DNA from: Alloprevotella tannerae
GTDB lineage: Bacteria > Bacteroidota > Bacteroidia > Bacteroidales > Bacteroidaceae
NCBI GenBank assembly: GCA_015259125.1
Contig: JABZGR010000005.1
Location: 1 to 64,000 of the forward strand
Direction of reading: 5' to 3'
DNA: 64,000 nucleotides
The position numbers were made by a program, and so were the translations under genes. Below the pieces are notes generated by a model. The model saw nothing but the letters and a program-made list of their open reading frames with translations, was not told where the DNA came from and ran no database searches. Of the stretch, positions 50,696 to 59,096 are shown one piece after another. Position 1 is the first letter of the stretch. Every line of letters begins with the position of its first letter.

Positions 50696-53654
50696 AACTC
50701 GAGCAAGAGCTCTCGACTTATTGGGGCGACAACAAATTGCCGGTATCCCTACAGCCATTAACGAGCTTATAAAAAATGCGCATGATGCGTATGCGGATAA
50801 GTTCGATATCGATTTTCTCCGATGTAATAATCTGCTGGTATTACGCGATGACGGGCTCGGTATGACGAAAGAGGAATTTGAAACTCGTTGGCTTACGCTC
50901 GGGACCGAAAGTAAATTGGCAAATAAAAAAAGCAGTTTACCGCCCATTGACATATCAAAGCCAAGACGTCCTATCATGGGAGAAAAAGGTATCGGAAGAT
51001 TGGCTATTGCATCAATAGGAAGTCAGGTTTTGATTGTATCGAAAGCAAAATTAAGATCTAAAGAATATGATATTGTTGTGGCTTTCATTAATTGGGAGAT
51101 ATTCGAGTTGCCGGGGATTAACTTGGAGGATATTGTTATTCCGGTAAGAGAATACTCTCGTATGCCGAATGCTGTCGATATTGACAATATTAAAAATGAA
51201 GTAATACAGTCCCTTGATAAATTAAACCAAAAAGGACTTATTGATGACAAGGATTTTGAAAAAATAAAAAGTTCTATCACGTCTTTTCAAGTTGACCCAC
51301 GCCAACTTTCCTTACAACTACAACAAGGATTTGAATTAACCAATGGTTGCGGCGGAACTCAATTTTTCATCTCCCCGGTTTACGATACGATTATTTCCGA
51401 TATAGAGGGAGACGGCAATTCGGACGAAGCTACAAAAATCGAGAAAATGTTGATGGGATTTCACAATACAATGACCCCCGATCATCCTTTTCCCGTCGTT
51501 GACATTTCATTTAGGGACTATAAGACGAACGACGGAAGTTTTGTCAGCATCATAGATAAAGAACATTTTTTTACAACAGAAGAATTTGAATTGGCAGATC
51601 ATCATTTTCAAGGGCGATTTGATGAATTCGGACAATTCAAAGGATTAGTAAAAATATATGGAGAAAAAACATACGATCACATTGTAAATTGGCGGGATAA
51701 CTCTTATAGAGAAACCGAATGCGGTCCGTTTAAAATCAACTTGGCGTATTTACAAGGAGAATTGAAAAGTTCTCGTGTAGATGTCCAAAATTATGCCAGA
51801 ATTAAAGCCAAAGGAGATAAATTCGGAGGTTTATACATATATAGAGATAATATTCGAGTTCTACCGTATGGGGACTCCGATTATGATTTTCTGGATATTG
51901 AAAAAAATCGTTCGAAACGAGCATCAACATATTTCTTTTCTTATCGACGAATGTTCGGCGCTATTGAAATAGCAGACCGAGAACACAGCAGTTTGGTAGA
52001 GAAAGCCGGACGCGAAGGTTTTATTGAAAATAAAGCATATCGTCAACTTCAAGCGATTTTAAAGAACTTCTTTGTACAACTTGCCGCTGATTTTTTCAGC
52101 GGAAAAAACAAAACTGCACAATCAGAATTTTTCAATCAGAAGAAAGACGAGTTTAATGCGTACCATAACGCGCTTGAACGTCGGGACAAATTAGCAAAAT
52201 CGAAAAAGGAAAGATTTGCTCGTGAGCTCGATATCTTTTTTACCAGTTTAACGGAACATAAATTCGAAAACGAGCTGGAAGGGCTACTTACGCATTTTAG
52301 GAATGATTTACATTCTGTTTTATACATTAACGATGCGGATGAAGCAAGCCAGAAGATAATTGATCTGGAATTCGCCATGAGACAAAAAGTTGCCGATTAT
52401 AAAAAAAGAATATCGGTAACAAGTCCCAAAGGATTTGCTATGTCAAAATCAATGAGAACAGATTTTGATACATACCTTAATGAGTTTAAAATTTTGGAAC
52501 AAACGATATTTAAAAATATCAATGAAAATATCGATCGACTAATTGATGATTATACGGCACAGCTGAATCTGGAAATAAGTAAGCGAAAGCGGTTGGAGCA
52601 AGCGGTGGAATTGATTTCAGCCGAGGCTTTGTCTCTTAATAAAAAGAAGAAAAGCGAAACTAATGATGTTGTTTCCGATGTTTCTCGTAAAATTAAGGAT
52701 CTTACGAATGAGCTGATAATCGATTTAGATAATCAAATACGAAGCGTAAAGGATCAATTCAAATTATTAGCAACCAATAAAGCCGATAACTTTGATTTGG
52801 TAACGGAACGCAAGAGAATGGAAACAGAAATAGAATCCATAAGCAGTCGAAATACGGATGTTATGGAACGTATAATTCGACAATTTGAAAGTTTTTATGT
52901 TGAAAAAAACGAAGACGGTCAAATAATTACAAATGACCAAATAGCGGAAGCCGCTTCGGAAGAATTGGAGGAATTACGGGAACGATTACAATCGGACGTT
53001 GAATTAAGCCAATTAGGACTGGCTGTCGGGATATTGCACCATGAGTTCAACGGTACGGTTAATTCGATTCGACATAGTCTGAAAGATTTAAAAGCATGGT
53101 CGGATGTAGACATCAAATTGGAAGGAATATACAAAAATATCAAGGTAAATTTCGAACATTTGGATGGCTATTTAAATTTGTTTACCCCGTTAAACCGACG
53201 ATTGAATCGACGTAGAGAAGACATTTCTTTACTGGATATTAAAACATTTTTAATAGATTTGTTCAAATCCCGTCTTGAACGACACAATATAGCTTTTAAA
53301 CATACTAACGGGTTTGCAGGTCGAAAAATACACGGATTTCGTTCTACATTCTATCCCGTATTTGTTAATATCATTGATAATGCCATTTATTGGTTGAAAC
53401 AAAGTGATGTTCCTGAAAAAATTATTCGGCTGCATGCGGATGATACGGGAATATACATTTCCAATAACGGTATTGAAATAAAGCCCCAAGATAAGGAACG
53501 AATCTTTGAATTGAGATTTTCCAGAAAGCCCAATGGAAGAGGATTGGGGTTGAGTATAAGTAAAGAGGTTTTGAATGCAGAGAACTATGATATATTTGTG
53601 GCACAACCTAAGGAAGGTTCTACAGTTACTTTTAAAATTCAAAAAATGCAATAA
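50682..53654 (+). CDS. Double-GHKL protein: MORC/Hsp90-like ATPase plus histidine-kinase-like C terminus
   Basis: 990 residues, cytoplasmic. N-terminal GHKL ATPase: N-box INELIKNAHDAYADK (E28, N32, D35), DDGLGM (57-61), GEKGIGR (100-106), as in MORC/MutL/Hsp90 rather than sensor kinases. A long middle region (about 440-770) is rich in Lys/Glu and likely coiled-coil. The C terminus looks like a histidine kinase: phosphoacceptor-like LGLAVGILHHEFNG (His 786/787), N-box VFVNIIDNAIYWL (N900), a degenerate G1 (SNNGIEI) and intact G2 GRGLGLSI. No membrane or sensor domain. The next gene encodes a receiver-like protein, its likely partner. Confidence 0.85.
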   Translation: MAQFKTRARALDLLGRQQIAGIPTAINELIKNAHDAYADKFDIDFLRCNNLLVLRDDGLGMTKEEFETRWLTLGTESKLANKKSSLPPIDISKPRRPIMGEKGIGRLAIASIGSQVLIVSKAKLRSKEYDIVVAFINWEIFELPGINLEDIVIPVREYSRMPNAVDIDNIKNEVIQSLDKLNQKGLIDDKDFEKIKSSITSFQVDPRQLSLQLQQGFELTNGCGGTQFFISPVYDTIISDIEGDGNSDEATKIEKMLMGFHNTMTPDHPFPVVDISFRDYKTNDGSFVSIIDKEHFFTTEEFELADHHFQGRFDEFGQFKGLVKIYGEKTYDHIVNWRDNSYRETECGPFKINLAYLQGELKSSRVDVQNYARIKAKGDKFGGLYIYRDNIRVLPYGDSDYDFLDIEKNRSKRASTYFFSYRRMFGAIEIADREHSSLVEKAGREGFIENKAYRQLQAILKNFFVQLAADFFSGKNKTAQSEFFNQKKDEFNAYHNALERRDKLAKSKKERFARELDIFFTSLTEHKFENELEGLLTHFRNDLHSVLYINDADEASQKIIDLEFAMRQKVADYKKRISVTSPKGFAMSKSMRTDFDTYLNEFKILEQTIFKNINENIDRLIDDYTAQLNLEISKRKRLEQAVELISAEALSLNKKKKSETNDVVSDVSRKIKDLTNELIIDLDNQIRSVKDQFKLLATNKADNFDLVTERKRMETEIESISSRNTDVMERIIRQFESFYVEKNEDGQIITNDQIAEAASEELEELRERLQSDVELSQLGLAVGILHHEFNGTVNSIRHSLKDLKAWSDVDIKLEGIYKNIKVNFEHLDGYLNLFTPLNRRLNRRREDISLLDIKTFLIDLFKSRLERHNIAFKHTNGFAGRKIHGFRSTFYPVFVNIIDNAIYWLKQSDVPEKIIRLHADDTGIYISNNGIEIKPQDKERIFELRFSRKPNGRGLGLSISKEVLNAENYDIFVAQPKEGSTVTFKIQKMQ

Positions 53655-53658
53655 AAAT

Positions 53659-55191
53659 ATGGATGACAGATTTATCGAACAATCGAAAGAGATTGCAAAC
53701 AACTTTATACAAAATATAGTATTTATTGACGACAAGGCATATAAAGAAGACTCCACCAATAATGCCTTTAGTACGTTGGATGTATCAAATGCATTTGCAA
53801 AAACAGGTAAAATTTGTGCCATATACGCGCCCCAATCCGTTTCGGATATAGATAGCTACAATGTTATTTTGAGAAAAGCTGATGTGGTTATTTTAGATTG
53901 GTATTTAAATATTGAAAGAGACGCGGAACAACAGTTAGATCCTGATGCGGATGCAGAGAATGATGAACCTCGAGGAGAATTTACTTTAAAATTACTAAAA
54001 CAACTTACAAGTGATGCCGGGACTGATAAGTTAAAATTGATCATAGTATATACGGGAGAAACAAGAATTTCAGACATTAAGGATGAAATTATAAACAATA
54101 TTGATTCGGACTCATTTAAAGTTAACGATTATACGATAAAGTCTTCAAATGTTTGTATTATAATCCGTGCAAAAGCCGGAAAAAATTTCGAACACATACC
54201 GGAATACAAGCCATTGATCGTAGAATATGATAAACTTCCAGAGCTAATATTAACGGAGTTTACTAATCTAACCAACGGACTTTTATCCAACTTTGCTTTA
54301 TCGGCAATAACCACAATTAGAAATAATACATCAAAAATATTAGGCAGTTTTTCTCCTAAGTTAGATCCGGCTTATTTAGGACATCGAGTAAATCTTCCTA
54401 ATCCGAATGACGCTAAAGAACTTTTAGTGCAACTGTTTGGTGATGCGATAGCCGAATTAATTGGAAGCGAAAATATCGATACAAATACATGGGTTGAGAA
54501 TTGGATACACAATCGAATAGAGGAAAAGACTATAAACCTTGCCGGGAAAAATTTAACCGTCAATCAAAAAATTTTGTGTCAAATTATTAGTGCCGTTTCG
54601 CCTGATTTAAATACCAAAATTGACTCTGCGACCAAAATAAGTTTAGGGAAAAAGGCTCCTAAACTTGCGTCACAACTTTTCCAGTATGGAGATATTCAAA
54701 TAGAAGATTCCGATATTTCTTTTGCAAAACTAACTCATCATAAGAATATATTTCTTCCACAACAAAAAAGGCCGATGCTTACGCTTGGTACAATTATCAA
54801 GAATATTAGCTCTAATCTTTATTACATTTGTATGCAACAAAGATGTGATTCCGTTCGAATACAAGGAGAAAGACGATTCTTATTCTTGCCGTTAGAACAA
54901 AATGAAGAACATTACTCAATTATAGTCAGCAAAGAATCTAAATTTAGAATAAACGAATCTTCGTATGCTCTAAAAACCATCAAATTCAGAGCAAATAATG
55001 ATGAACAGGCGATATATGCAGTAAAGAATGATAATGGTAAATATTTATTTACTTCCATCCATCAAGAACAATATGAATGGGTTGTAGACTTAAAAGAAAT
55101 GCATGCCCAACGTATTGTGAATAATTATTGTGCGCAGTTGTCCCGTGTAGGATTAAATGAATCCGAATGGTTGAGATTACAAGCCAAATAA
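53659..55191 (+). CDS. Receiver-like domain protein with unknown C-terminal region
   Basis: 510 residues from the ATG at 53659, 4 bp after the GHKL stop. The N-terminal 150 residues look like a response-regulator receiver: acidic pair in NIVFIDDKAY (D24, D25), a phosphorylatable-type Asp in ADVVILDWYL (D80), and the conserved Thr in LIIVYTGETR (T132). An acidic insert (about 88-105) is unusual. The remaining 350 residues match no family I know; they contain no nuclease, HTH or ATPase motif that I can see. It is probably the effector or switch linked to the upstream kinase-like protein. Confidence 0.75.
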   Translation: MDDRFIEQSKEIANNFIQNIVFIDDKAYKEDSTNNAFSTLDVSNAFAKTGKICAIYAPQSVSDIDSYNVILRKADVVILDWYLNIERDAEQQLDPDADAENDEPRGEFTLKLLKQLTSDAGTDKLKLIIVYTGETRISDIKDEIINNIDSDSFKVNDYTIKSSNVCIIIRAKAGKNFEHIPEYKPLIVEYDKLPELILTEFTNLTNGLLSNFALSAITTIRNNTSKILGSFSPKLDPAYLGHRVNLPNPNDAKELLVQLFGDAIAELIGSENIDTNTWVENWIHNRIEEKTINLAGKNLTVNQKILCQIISAVSPDLNTKIDSATKISLGKKAPKLASQLFQYGDIQIEDSDISFAKLTHHKNIFLPQQKRPMLTLGTIIKNISSNLYYICMQQRCDSVRIQGERRFLFLPLEQNEEHYSIIVSKESKFRINESSYALKTIKFRANNDEQAIYAVKNDNGKYLFTSIHQEQYEWVVDLKEMHAQRIVNNYCAQLSRVGLNESEWLRLQAK

Positions 55192-55195
55192 CACA

Positions 55196-55615
55196 ATGTC
55201 TGATATTTTTTCTTCTCAAAAGCGATCGGATATTATGTCTAAAATCAGTGGAAAAAACACAAACCCGGAGATTTTAGTTCGTAAGTTTTTATTTTCAAAA
55301 GGATTCAGATATCGTATTAATGTCAAAATATTGCCGGGTAAACCTGATATAGTTTTACCTAAATATAAAACAGTAATATTTATAAACGGATGTTTTTGGC
55401 ATGGACATAATTGTAAAAAGGGGAAATTACCATCCTCAAATATAGATTTTTGGAAGGAAAAAATATCAAACAACAAATCACGTGATGATAAAAATTCCGA
55501 TTTACTTGTAAAACTCGGCTGGAAAGTTATAATTATATGGCAATGTGAAGTTAGTAAGATTGATAATAGGATAAAAATACTTAATAAGTTACTGGAAGAT
55601 ATCAAACAACAATAA
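55196..55615 (+). CDS. vsr: Vsr-family DNA endonuclease
   Basis: 139 residues. RSDIMSKISGKNTNPEILVR carries the N-terminal Glu of the active site; LPGKPDIVLPKYKTVIFING has the metal-binding Asp; GCFWHGHNCKKGKLP the conserved His and Cys; then FWKEKISNNKSRD and GWKVIIIWQCEV. All regions of Vsr are there. Relative to E. coli Vsr the residues before GCFWH are I-N rather than T-H, so one active-site His is Asn, as in many non-enteric homologues. Vsr nicks T:G mismatches from deaminated m5C; in this operon it might instead be the restriction nuclease. Confidence 0.92.
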   Translation: MSDIFSSQKRSDIMSKISGKNTNPEILVRKFLFSKGFRYRINVKILPGKPDIVLPKYKTVIFINGCFWHGHNCKKGKLPSSNIDFWKEKISNNKSRDDKNSDLLVKLGWKVIIIWQCEVSKIDNRIKILNKLLEDIKQQ

Positions 55616-55698
55616 TCACGAGATATTAAATCTAAAATACAAATGCATTAATCGAGAAAATATATGAAAAACTTATTCTATAATTCGGGTTTTAGTCT

Positions 55699-55706
55699 TA
55701 TCTTTG
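55699..55706 (+). promoter_or_regulatory. Orphan promoter-like box downstream of vsr
   Basis: TATCTTTG followed by CAGTAAAGAG. There is no plus-strand gene downstream before the convergent recombinase genes, and no -33 TTTG at the right distance. GGTTACG (55726-55732) and CGTAACC (55773-55779) form an inverted repeat just after it. The gap 55616-56155 otherwise contains only the uncertain small frame at 55978. Confidence 0.35.
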
Positions 55707-55977
55707 CAGTAAAGAGTTCTTTGAAGGTTACGCAAAGCACAGAAGGATAATGCAGTAGATAACTAACTAAATCGTAACCTATTACTATCAAGAGCGATTA
55801 ACCTACACTCATTTCCTATAAATTACACTCTTTTCGTAACTTCATGCTACAAAGATATAAAATAATGGGCTTACACACTTTTATTGGACGGATAGAGCGG
55901 TGCTCCCCGAAACTGTCCATTGCCAAGAACTTCCTCTTCGCCTGCATTCCTCTCTTCGGGGTGTAGATTAGGGGCAT

Positions 55978-56181
55978 CTACGTATGCAGTCTGCGGTTGA
56001 GCTTCATCCACATTACACCGAAGAACCTTACGAGTTCGCCCTCCGTCATGGTAATGCCTCCGTTTCCTTTTCGGACAACATGCATATCGTCTCCCCAATC
56101 AAGGTAACTGCGCTGATTGGTTACGCGTGCTTTTTTTTGTGAGTATTGATTGCTTTCATACCGTCTCCTCCTTTCTTTCAT
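55978..56181 (-). CDS. Uncertain small protein after the inner recombinase
   Basis: 67 residues if started at the Met at 56181 (KERRRRYESNQ). It overlaps the recombinase stop (56156) by 26 bp, as coupled genes do, and contains a fairly protein-like stretch WGDDMHVVRKGNGGITMTEG and ELVRFFGVMWMKLNRRL. I recognise no family. It may be an accessory gene of the integrase module, a truncated one, or chance. Confidence 0.33.
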   Translation of the reverse strand: MKERRRRYESNQYSQKKARVTNQRSYLDWGDDMHVVRKGNGGITMTEGELVRFFGVMWMKLNRRLHT

Positions 56182-57475
56182 TTGAACTGACAACCAATGG
56201 TATTGTCTTAGTGTTTGTTGCTGCTTCCACATCTGCATTTGCCATATTTTTGTCCTTAGCCTTGTACTTGGCGATGAGCCTGTCCATGTCCTCCGAAATC
56301 TTATTATCGGTTATCTGTGCATAGATTTGTGTGCTGGCGATAGAGGTGTGCCCCATCATCTTGGCAATGCTCTCTATGGGAATACCAGCACTCAGACTCA
56401 TCATACCGAAAGTGTGACGTGCCATGTGGTATGACAACCGCTGTCTGACACCGCAAGCCTTGCCCACGATGTTCAGCTTGCTATTTAAAACACTGCGGCT
56501 GCAATCACAGTTGAAAACATGGCTGACGCCTTTTTCTTTCACCGTCTGCTGTTCTTCGTTTCCTGCCTGCGCATTCCTGCAATGGCTGATGATAGTTTCA
56601 GCTATGGGATGTAACGGCACGACAAACTCAACCTTTGTCTTCTGACGCTCCTTGCGTATATATCTCTGTCCGTCTGCTGCCGTTTGGATATGGCTGTATT
56701 CCAAATTTTCCATATCAGCGATAGCCATACCTGTGAAGCAGGAGAAGACGAACATCAGCCGAGCCAATTCCGATTCTCTGTCGTTCATCGTCATTGCCAT
56801 GAGTTTCATTACATCGCCCTTTTGCAAGAAGCGTATCTTCTTTTCCTCCTTCTCATACTTGGCGTTCTCAAAGGAATTGCAGCGGATAATCCTCCTGCTC
56901 ACCGCACGAAACATCAGTCGGCTCAGCCAACAGAGATTGGTATAGACAGTCGATGCTTTCAGCCCACGCTTCTTAAGAAAGAAGCGGTATTCCTCAAAGA
57001 AACTCTCCGTAATGGTGGAGATAGATATGTCTTGTACTCCTTTGTTATCGATAAATTCTCGGAGATTTCTATCAGAATAGTAAAGGTTCAGATAAGTCCC
57101 CTCTGCCCTTGACTTTCCAACGCTTTCCTTGACAGCTTGCAGTTCCGCCTTGCTCATTGCAAGGAGCGTGGTGGGGTTGGTGGCAATGCCTTGCAAACTG
57201 TTCTTGATAAGTTCCACACTTACCACTCCTTCCATCGTCAGTATGTCCCGATAGGTTCTTTCTATCAATTCCCTGAACTCATTGATTCTTTGGTTGGTCT
57301 TCCTATTGGTTGTCAAACCCTGTTTGGTGTTCCACTCGGAGGGATTGCACTCTTCACCTGTGCTAATGGCTGTGCTCTTTCCGTCGATGGTGATACGGCA
57401 GAGAATGGCGGTATTGCCGTCTGCCTTTGTTTTCTGTCTGTTGATATAGAATAGAGTCTTGAATGTACTTCTCAT
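56156..57475 (-). CDS. Tyrosine recombinase / integrase (inner)
   Basis: 439 residues. N-terminal arm-binding and SAM-like core-binding domains (about 1-220), then the catalytic domain. Visible catalytic motif: His-x-x-Arg in LSYHMARHTFGMMSLSAG, His in MMGHTSIASTQ, and Tyr in IYAQITD. The first catalytic Arg (usually TGLRxSE) is replaced: CFTGMAIADMENL has Ala, as known for IntDOT-like integrases of Bacteroides. It should catalyse excision or integration together with, or in addition to, its neighbour 28 bp upstream. Confidence 0.92.
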   Translation of the reverse strand: MRSTFKTLFYINRQKTKADGNTAILCRITIDGKSTAISTGEECNPSEWNTKQGLTTNRKTNQRINEFRELIERTYRDILTMEGVVSVELIKNSLQGIATNPTTLLAMSKAELQAVKESVGKSRAEGTYLNLYYSDRNLREFIDNKGVQDISISTITESFFEEYRFFLKKRGLKASTVYTNLCWLSRLMFRAVSRRIIRCNSFENAKYEKEEKKIRFLQKGDVMKLMAMTMNDRESELARLMFVFSCFTGMAIADMENLEYSHIQTAADGQRYIRKERQKTKVEFVVPLHPIAETIISHCRNAQAGNEEQQTVKEKGVSHVFNCDCSRSVLNSKLNIVGKACGVRQRLSYHMARHTFGMMSLSAGIPIESIAKMMGHTSIASTQIYAQITDNKISEDMDRLIAKYKAKDKNMANADVEAATNTKTIPLVVSSNERKEETV

Positions 57476-57503
57476 AATGATTTTAGTTTTTATATGTCTA
57501 TTG

Positions 57504-58733
57504 CTAAATACTCATCTGCATATCCTCCGTGAAAGAAAGGAAACGATTAAACTCCTCAAAGAGTTTTTGGGGTGTAACCTTTGCATAACGCTCGGTCATA
57601 CTTACGTTGCTATGTCCGAGCATCTTGCTCACCGTTTCTATTGGAACTCCTTGCTCAAGCGTGATAAGCGTGGCAAAGGTGTGTCTTGCAGTATGCGTGG
57701 TAAAGGGAAAGGCTATACCCTCTCTAAGGCGCAATGCTTTAAGATACGATTGATAGGTGGCATACTTCATCTGTGGCAGCAGCGTTTCCCTTTCTTCGCT
57801 TCGATACTTCTCTATTATCCTAATCGCTTCGGGCAACAACTTAATACGGCAAAGTACACCTGTCTTCTTCCTATTGAACTTCATCCAAAGATTTTCCTCA
57901 TCATCACGGACAAGATGTATCTTACTTAATCCCATTAAATCACAATAGGCTGCACCTGTATGACAGGCAAAAACAAACAAATCCCTTGCTGTTTCCATTT
58001 CTTCCTCCAACTCTCCGAAGTGGGTATTCATTAGTTTGTCAAGTGAACGTCTGTCAAGTGCCTTTGGGAGTTTCTTATCACCTCTTGCTATCTTTACATT
58101 AGCAAATAATAAGGTGTCAGCCAATCCTTCACGGTATGCCAACCTGCATACGGTCTTTATTTGGGATGCAACTGCATAGAAACTACTTTCCTGTAACCCT
58201 AATTTGTTCAAGTTGTAGTCCCTGAAATCATAAATGAAATTTTCTGTAAGTTGCGAGAAAGACAAATCTTCCACCTTGTACTTGTCTTCGATAAATGTCC
58301 GAAGATTATTACGGGTAGTATAGTAATTGGAAATTGTTTCTCTCTTAATGTCAATTCCAATATGTTCTTTCTTCTCCCTGATGAGGATGTCCAATCGTTC
58401 GATAAGCATACATCGTGTCTGTACGCTGCCTTGAAACAGTTCCTTTACATCGGTTGCGTCAAATGGGCAACCTTTGGAAAGTAAGGCTTGATAAGCCGAC
58501 TGAACAGACAACAGCAAACTCTCCAACCTGCCGTTTATCTCTACTGCCTCACGACTCTTGCCGTCCACTCTACTCTCACGGGGATTCCACAACTCTGGAT
58601 TGCAGGAGAGTTTACAACTGAACTGGGCAACATTCCTTCCAAGTGTGATACGTCCCATAATCGGAGCCTTGCCCGACTTGTCAAGACCGCTCTTTTTGAG
58701 GTAGAGCAACACCTTCATTTTCTCTTGTTTCAT
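57504..58733 (-). CDS. Tyrosine recombinase / integrase (outer)
   Basis: 409 residues. Same architecture: MKVLLYLKKSGLDKSGKAPI arm-binding start, SAM-like domain (about 105-200), catalytic domain with FTTHTARHTFATLITLEQG, MLGHSNVSMTERYAKVTP (His and Tyr). Again the first Arg position carries Ala (CHTGAAYCDLMGL). It is the gene nearest the right end of the element and has its own promoter-like box inside an inverted repeat at 58735-58774. It is paralogous to, but clearly different from, the inner recombinase. Confidence 0.92.
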   Translation of the reverse strand: MKQEKMKVLLYLKKSGLDKSGKAPIMGRITLGRNVAQFSCKLSCNPELWNPRESRVDGKSREAVEINGRLESLLLSVQSAYQALLSKGCPFDATDVKELFQGSVQTRCMLIERLDILIREKKEHIGIDIKRETISNYYTTRNNLRTFIEDKYKVEDLSFSQLTENFIYDFRDYNLNKLGLQESSFYAVASQIKTVCRLAYREGLADTLLFANVKIARGDKKLPKALDRRSLDKLMNTHFGELEEEMETARDLFVFACHTGAAYCDLMGLSKIHLVRDDEENLWMKFNRKKTGVLCRIKLLPEAIRIIEKYRSEERETLLPQMKYATYQSYLKALRLREGIAFPFTTHTARHTFATLITLEQGVPIETVSKMLGHSNVSMTERYAKVTPQKLFEEFNRFLSFTEDMQMSI

Positions 58734-58734
58734 A

Positions 58735-58774
58735 CGCTTTAATTTTTATGGGCAAAGTTACCCGAATTAAAGCG
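58735..58774. promoter_or_regulatory. Inverted repeat around the outer recombinase promoter / candidate att core
   Basis: CGCTTTAATT (58735-58744) and AATTAAAGCG (58765-58774) flank a centre with GGG/CCC pairing. On the minus strand the centre reads GTAACTTTGC (58752-58761), matching both the TAnnTTTG promoter box and the GTANNTTTGC core recognised by CTnDOT-type integrases. The recombinase ATG is at 58733, so as a promoter it gives a leader of only about 12-20 nt. Confidence 0.6.
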
Positions 58775-59038
58775 TTCCTCACTTATGCAGAAAACTGCCG
58801 ACCACAGCAACAGCCACACGAGCGAAAATAATTTGGTCACCTATTTCTTCTCCATCGTTACCAACATCAAAACAAGGTAACACTCTGGTAACTGAACTTC
58901 TGCCTAAATCTGCATATTCCTGCCCTTTACAAATAGAGCAGTCTTATGCAAATCATTTCGTTTCCATCTCATTATCAGTTAGTTTATGTCAACTTCGACA
59001 TTTTTTCATTTTCATTGATTAGTTACAGAAAAATTGTC
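58775..59038. other. Intergenic space with right end of element, no gene
   Basis: Holds the 11-mer CACTTATGCAG (58780-58790) shared with 49220-49230 and GGTAAC words (GGTAACACTCTGGTAAC). No gene, tRNA or clear direct repeat was found. The element must end somewhere here or at 58752-58761, because the host-type repeat begins at 59039. Confidence 0.5.
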
Positions 59039-59096
59039 GTACCATCACGATGGTACATTCGTCCTCTCACAATGGTACAAGTAATTTATCACGATG
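59039..59096. repeat. Intergenic GTAC/TCACGA repeat, copy E
   Basis: GTACCATCACGATGGTAC is an almost perfect palindrome, followed by CCTCTCACAATGGTAC and TTATCACGATG. Same family as the copies at 10433, 24615, 33445 and 46271. No gene is seen between it and the transporter stop at 59255. Confidence 0.75.

Noticed and set aside
55871..56098. 75-codon minus-strand frame overlapping the small frame at 55978
   Set aside because: Overlaps a better candidate in another frame. A frameshifted fusion of the two is conceivable but unsupported.
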